Below are positions 61,247 through 64,000 of a DNA stretch of 64,000 nucleotides, in pieces. Numbering within the stretch: the stretch's first letter is position 1; each line of letters starts with the position of its first letter. The stretch lies in contig CAVZCU010000012.1 in assembly GCA_963773845.1 (NCBI GenBank), positions 1,302,001 to 1,366,000 on the forward strand, given 5' to 3'. Below the pieces are notes generated by a model. It did not search any database and was not told the origin of the DNA. It saw nothing but the letters and a program-made list of their open reading frames with translations. Position numbers and translations under genes: made by a program. This DNA comes from SIAJ01 sp963773845 (GTDB taxonomy: Bacteria > Planctomycetota > Planctomycetia > Gemmatales > Gemmataceae).

Positions 61247-61963
61247 ATGGGCGGGGTGCTCGATCTGAATCTGATTCACCTGTTCACGTTCTACCTGGCA
61301 GCAGTGTTTCTGCTCAGCACGGTTCGCCGGCTGCGGCAGTATCACGACGTTGCTCAGCTGGCACTGGCGGCGCCCAACCGTTGGCCGCGGGTGCTCGAAC
61401 AAATCAAGGGACACTGGATCATGTTCATGACCTGGACGACGCTCCGCCCACTGGGAGTGGCGCTTGGTCTGCTGCTCGCGCAAATGATTTGTTCGCGTCT
61501 GATCTGGCCGACCGCCAACCTGTCCATCCGAGATATGTTCGACGAATGGTGGATGATGCCGCTGGTGTTGAGTTCGCTCGTCGCCATGCTGGCGGTGGAC
61601 CTATTTTTCATCATCCGTGTCGGCGCCATCGACCGTCGTGAAACCGAGCGCTATTTGGATGAAGCCGAACACTGGTTGACGTCGTGGAAAGCGCCATTGA
61701 TCCATGCCGTGACGCTGGGCTATGTGAATCCGCGGCAGATGGTTTACGTCGAAGTTAAGAAGGCCATGGAAGAGAGTCGCGGGCTGCTGCACCGGACCTT
61801 GTGGTGGATGTCCGCCCAGGCCGGTCTGCGCATCGTATATGGGCTGCTCCTTTGGCTGGCCTGGGCGATTCATGTCGAGCCACCGGCCGTATTGGCAAGC
61901 GAGTCGCCAGCCCCTATCCTGCACGTTTCATCGCCTGCAGCCACTTTCGAGTCCGCCGAATGA
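61247..61963 (+). CDS. Integral membrane protein of unknown function
   Basis: The ~238-residue protein has four predicted membrane helices: LIHLFTFYLAAVFLLSTV, a long WTTLRPLGVALGLLLAQMI, MMPLVLSSLVAMLAVDLFFI and GLRIVYGLLLWLAWAIHV. A soluble loop between helices 3 and 4 carries VNPRQMVYVEVKKAMEESRG. I do not recognise a family. AAGGAGG lies at 61228-61234; the ATG at 61247 is 12 bases away and a TTG at 61238 is three bases away, so the start is uncertain. The stop overlaps the next start (ATGA), which suggests co-translation with the DtxR-family regulator. Confidence 0.7.
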   Translation: MGGVLDLNLIHLFTFYLAAVFLLSTVRRLRQYHDVAQLALAAPNRWPRVLEQIKGHWIMFMTWTTLRPLGVALGLLLAQMICSRLIWPTANLSIRDMFDEWWMMPLVLSSLVAMLAVDLFFIIRVGAIDRRETERYLDEAEHWLTSWKAPLIHAVTLGYVNPRQMVYVEVKKAMEESRGLLHRTLWWMSAQAGLRIVYGLLLWLAWAIHVEPPAVLASESPAPILHVSSPAATFESAE

Positions 61964-62628
61964 CGGCAGTTCTGAGCCCGGCCGTTCAAGACTATCTGAA
62001 GGCGATTCACGCCCTCGGCGGAGCCGACCACGTCGTTTCGCCAAATGAAATTGCCGCTGCCTTGCAGGTGCGTTCGCCGTCCGTGACGGGCATGCTCAAG
62101 CGCCTCGCCAAGGACGGCCACATCGATTACGAGTCGGGGACGGGCGCTCGCTTGACCAGCGACGGCCTGGCCGAAGCCCGCCGGGTGGTACGCCGGCATC
62201 GCCTCGTCGAACTATTCCTCACGCAAGTTCTTGGACTCGACTGGAGCGAGGTCGATGCCGAAGCGGAAGCGCTCGAGCACGCGATCTCGCCGCGACTGGA
62301 AGCGGCGTTGGCGGCGCATCTGGGCGAGCCAGTTGAGGATCCGCACGGGCATCCCATTCCAACGCCAACCGGAGAGCTTCGCCGCCGCGACTTGAAGCGA
62401 CTCAATGAGTTCCGCGCCGGCGATCGCATCGTCATTCGCGAAGTGGCGGACGACAATCCGGCTCGACTCCGTCGGTGGAGTTCTCTGGGGCTCAAGCCCG
62501 GCGCGATCGTGCAGATCCTGAGCTATCAGGAATTAGACGATCTGTTCGAAGTCCGCGTGGCGGACAGCGTCATTCGTCTGGGCAGTGAAGGCCTCGCGGG
62601 CCTTCATGGGGAACCAGTTTTGCCCTGA
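61960..62628 (+). CDS. DtxR/MntR-family metal-dependent regulator
   Basis: The 222-residue protein has an N-terminal winged helix-turn-helix (LSPAVQDYLKAIHALGGADH ... SPSVTGMLKRLAKDGHIDYE) and a dimerisation/metal domain with VRRHRLVELFLTQVLGLDWS and EAEALEHAISPRLEAAL. A C-terminal FeoA/SH3-like domain follows (LRRWSSLGLKPGAIVQILSY). This is the full DtxR/IdeR layout. It would repress iron or manganese uptake genes when metal is bound. Whether it senses iron or manganese cannot be read from the sequence. It overlaps the upstream membrane-protein gene by four bases. Confidence 0.88.
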   Translation: MTAVLSPAVQDYLKAIHALGGADHVVSPNEIAAALQVRSPSVTGMLKRLAKDGHIDYESGTGARLTSDGLAEARRVVRRHRLVELFLTQVLGLDWSEVDAEAEALEHAISPRLEAALAAHLGEPVEDPHGHPIPTPTGELRRRDLKRLNEFRAGDRIVIREVADDNPARLRRWSSLGLKPGAIVQILSYQELDDLFEVRVADSVIRLGSEGLAGLHGEPVLP

Positions 62629-62782
62629 TCAAAGGCGGATAACTCAGAGACAATAACTGCCTCGTGCATTTGACGGCTGGAATCATTTGATCTAGGGTTG
62701 AGTCGAGGCCGCTCCCGTCACTTCGGCCGGATGGACGCCCCCCCCTCATTTCACGCCACGTCCCAGGAAAGGTAGTAGGCAT

Positions 62783-62941
62783 ATGGTGCCGCAAGCGTTG
62801 CTTTGTCCGATTGCCGTGATTGGGATCACGGGAATTTATGCGACCTGGAACCGTCTCCGTTTCGGTCGGAGCCGTGGGGAAGAGGCTCTTCTTCGCCAGC
62901 GCGTGACGTACATGCTCTGGGTTGCCGCATCCCGATTTTGA
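62783..62941 (+). CDS. Small putative membrane protein (52 residues)
   Basis: A short open frame with ATG at 62783 and GGAAAGG about nine bases before it. The product begins with a hydrophobic stretch (ALLCPIAVIGITGIYATW) and continues with a basic segment (NRLRFGRSRGEEALLRQR) and VTYMLWVAASRF. Such a helix plus basic tail fits a small inner-membrane protein. It was called because of the ribosome site and protein-like composition. No family is recognised and the call is tentative. Confidence 0.45.
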   Translation: MVPQALLCPIAVIGITGIYATWNRLRFGRSRGEEALLRQRVTYMLWVAASRF

Positions 62942-62950
62942 TTCGTTGAG

Positions 62951-63002
62951 GGGCCTGCGACGTGCAGAGGTTCTCGAACCTCTTGTTGCACATCGCAGGT
63001 CC
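62951..63002. terminator. Bidirectional hairpin between convergent genes
   Basis: A long imperfect hairpin: an inner stem GAGGTTC/GAACCTC around TC, extended by GCCTGCGA and GTGCA pairing with TGCAC and TCGCAGG. It stands between the plus-strand genes and the CorA gene on the minus strand, and could stop transcription both ways. Confidence 0.6.
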
Positions 63003-63011
63003 CGTCGCCTT

Positions 63012-64000
63012 TCAGTCAAACCACTTCCGCCGATAAAAAATCCAAATGGCGAATGCGGCCACGGCCAGCATGAGTAAGAGAGAAAACGGATAGCCGTAGG
63101 TCCATTCCGTCTCCGGCATGTGTTTGAAATTCATTCCATAGATGCTGGCGATCAGCGACATCGGCAGGATTACCGTCGAGACCATGGCAAGCACTTTCAT
63201 GATGCCGTTGAGTTTGTTCGAAACGGCGGCCATGTGAATCTGCATGAGATCGCTCACCATTTCGCGCGCGCCTTCGATGAACTCCGTGTAGCGAACCAGG
63301 TGGTCAAACACATTTCGGTAGTAGACGATCTCGCGCACATCCACGAGATCGAATTCCCCACGCGTCAGCCGTGCCAGCACTTCGCGCATCAGGATGAGCG
63401 TTTTCCGGAGCGAAATGACCCGCCGTTTCATGTGAACGAGTTCCGTTACCAGCTTTTCCGATGGAGTGCGGAAGATCGTTTCCTCAATTTCGTCGAGCCG
63501 ATCGACGATGCGATCGATTTCCGGGGCAAAATCATCGACGAGTTGGTCGAGCACCAGATGGAAGAGATAATCCGAACCACGGCCGGCCTGCTGGGCATGG
63601 CGATAGAGGAACTGTTTGGCATCCGAAACCGCGGGCAGAACCTGGTAATGATGCGTGATCAAAATCCGATCCGTCAGGATCGCGCTGAGTTGAACCGTGA
63701 TCGTCGCGGCGCCGGCGCCGATCGACTCCGTGCCCTTTTCCGGCGGTGGGCGTAAAGGATTCGCGATCACGAAAAGGTAATTCGGGAATTCCTCCACTTT
63801 CGGCAAGTGCGGAGCGCCACCCGGTTCGCGCCGAGGCCGGGTGATGTCCTCCAGAGTCAGCGGATGGACGGGGAGGAACCGTTGGAATACCAGGCTCTCT
63901 TCCTCGTCCGATGGGTCATCGAGATCGATCCACCAGACTTCGCCCTGGGGAATCTGTGTGTGGTCGGCGGGCAGTTCCGGGAGGTCTACCCAGGCACAAT
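63012..64000 (-). CDS. corA: CorA-type Mg2+/Co2+ transporter (partial, runs off right edge)
   Basis: The frame stays open to the end of the window, so the start is outside. The visible ~330 residues cover the cytoplasmic alpha/beta domain (GEVWWIDLDDPSDEEESLVF; THHYQVLPAVSDAKQFLYR), the long helix, and two C-terminal membrane helices (VLAMVSTVILPMSLIASIYG; FSLLLMLAVAAFAIWIFY). Between them is the signature YGMNF, the GMN motif that forms the selectivity filter. The protein is a homopentameric magnesium/cobalt channel of the inner membrane. The TTG at 63806 is an internal codon, not the start. Confidence 0.9.
   Translation of the reverse strand, partial: CAWVDLPELPADHTQIPQGEVWWIDLDDPSDEEESLVFQRFLPVHPLTLEDITRPRREPGGAPHLPKVEEFPNYLFVIANPLRPPPEKGTESIGAGAATITVQLSAILTDRILITHHYQVLPAVSDAKQFLYRHAQQAGRGSDYLFHLVLDQLVDDFAPEIDRIVDRLDEIEETIFRTPSEKLVTELVHMKRRVISLRKTLILMREVLARLTRGEFDLVDVREIVYYRNVFDHLVRYTEFIEGAREMVSDLMQIHMAAVSNKLNGIMKVLAMVSTVILPMSLIASIYGMNFKHMPETEWTYGYPFSLLLMLAVAAFAIWIFYRRKWFD

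Noticed and set aside
60605..61483. 292-codon minus-strand frame with internal repeats
   Set aside because: It is produced by the 117-bp palindromic tandem repeat and has no ribosome site or known domain.

Overview
The window comes from a planctomycete, most likely a Gemmata-like lineage. The evidence is the gene content: a giant surface protein with the N-terminal motif LEDRVNPS, a DUF1587/1592/1588/1585 cytochrome-type protein with its DUF1552 partner, a TIGR03067 protein, a DUF1080 protein, a CBM9-like lipoprotein and a leucine-rich-repeat protein. GC content is moderate. There is one tRNA (Leu, anticodon CAG). There is no rRNA, no CRISPR array and no recognisable transposase. About sixteen single-base frameshifts break otherwise intact genes, and both halves of each broken gene still look conserved. 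Uncorrected indels in the assembly explain this better than decay, so broken genes are listed by fragment and should be read as single genes.

Layout. 1-3.2 kb: Rieske protein, c-type cytochrome, a membrane protein with a PH-like tail, a YcsI/DUF1445 protein and tRNA-Leu. 3.7-13.7 kb: one ~3,300-codon repetitive surface protein with a 2.5-kb internal duplication. 13.8-23.4 kb: a small secreted protein, an aldo/keto reductase, a small basic protein, a DUF885 peptidase-like protein, a GH2-type glycosidase, glgC and an orphan atpR. 23.4-32.4 kb: aldehyde dehydrogenase, SYLF protein, then the DUF1592 - TIGR03067 - DUF1552 set. 32.5-35.0 kb: DoxX, a CtBP-like dehydrogenase and a CnoX-like thioredoxin.

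35.1-42.0 kb is read on the minus strand. An M20 peptidase, an LRR protein, a class III aminotransferase, a nucleotidyltransferase-fold protein and an SRPBCC protein are packed like an operon, preceded by an Hsp70-family gene. 42.1-48.5 kb: a membrane protein fused to a spermidine-synthase-like domain and coupled to a DUF1080 protein, then an acetyltransferase and a large alpha/beta hydrolase. 49.1-50.7 kb: an apparent orphan polymorphic-toxin cassette (HINT remnant, charged tail, TPR protein) between two copies of a ~190-bp repeat.

50.8-64 kb: a DUF2382 stress protein, a secreted protein, a beta-propeller protein and a CBM9-like lipoprotein. Then comes a KDO/LPS-type cluster (kdsD-like, kdsC-like, a very long LptC/OstA-like protein), a small integral membrane protein overlapping a DtxR-family regulator, a 52-residue putative protein and a CorA transporter that runs off the right edge. 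Many gene ends carry long near-perfect inverted repeats. A palindromic repeat family occurs once near 16.2 kb and as an exact 117-bp tandem duplication near 60.7 kb.
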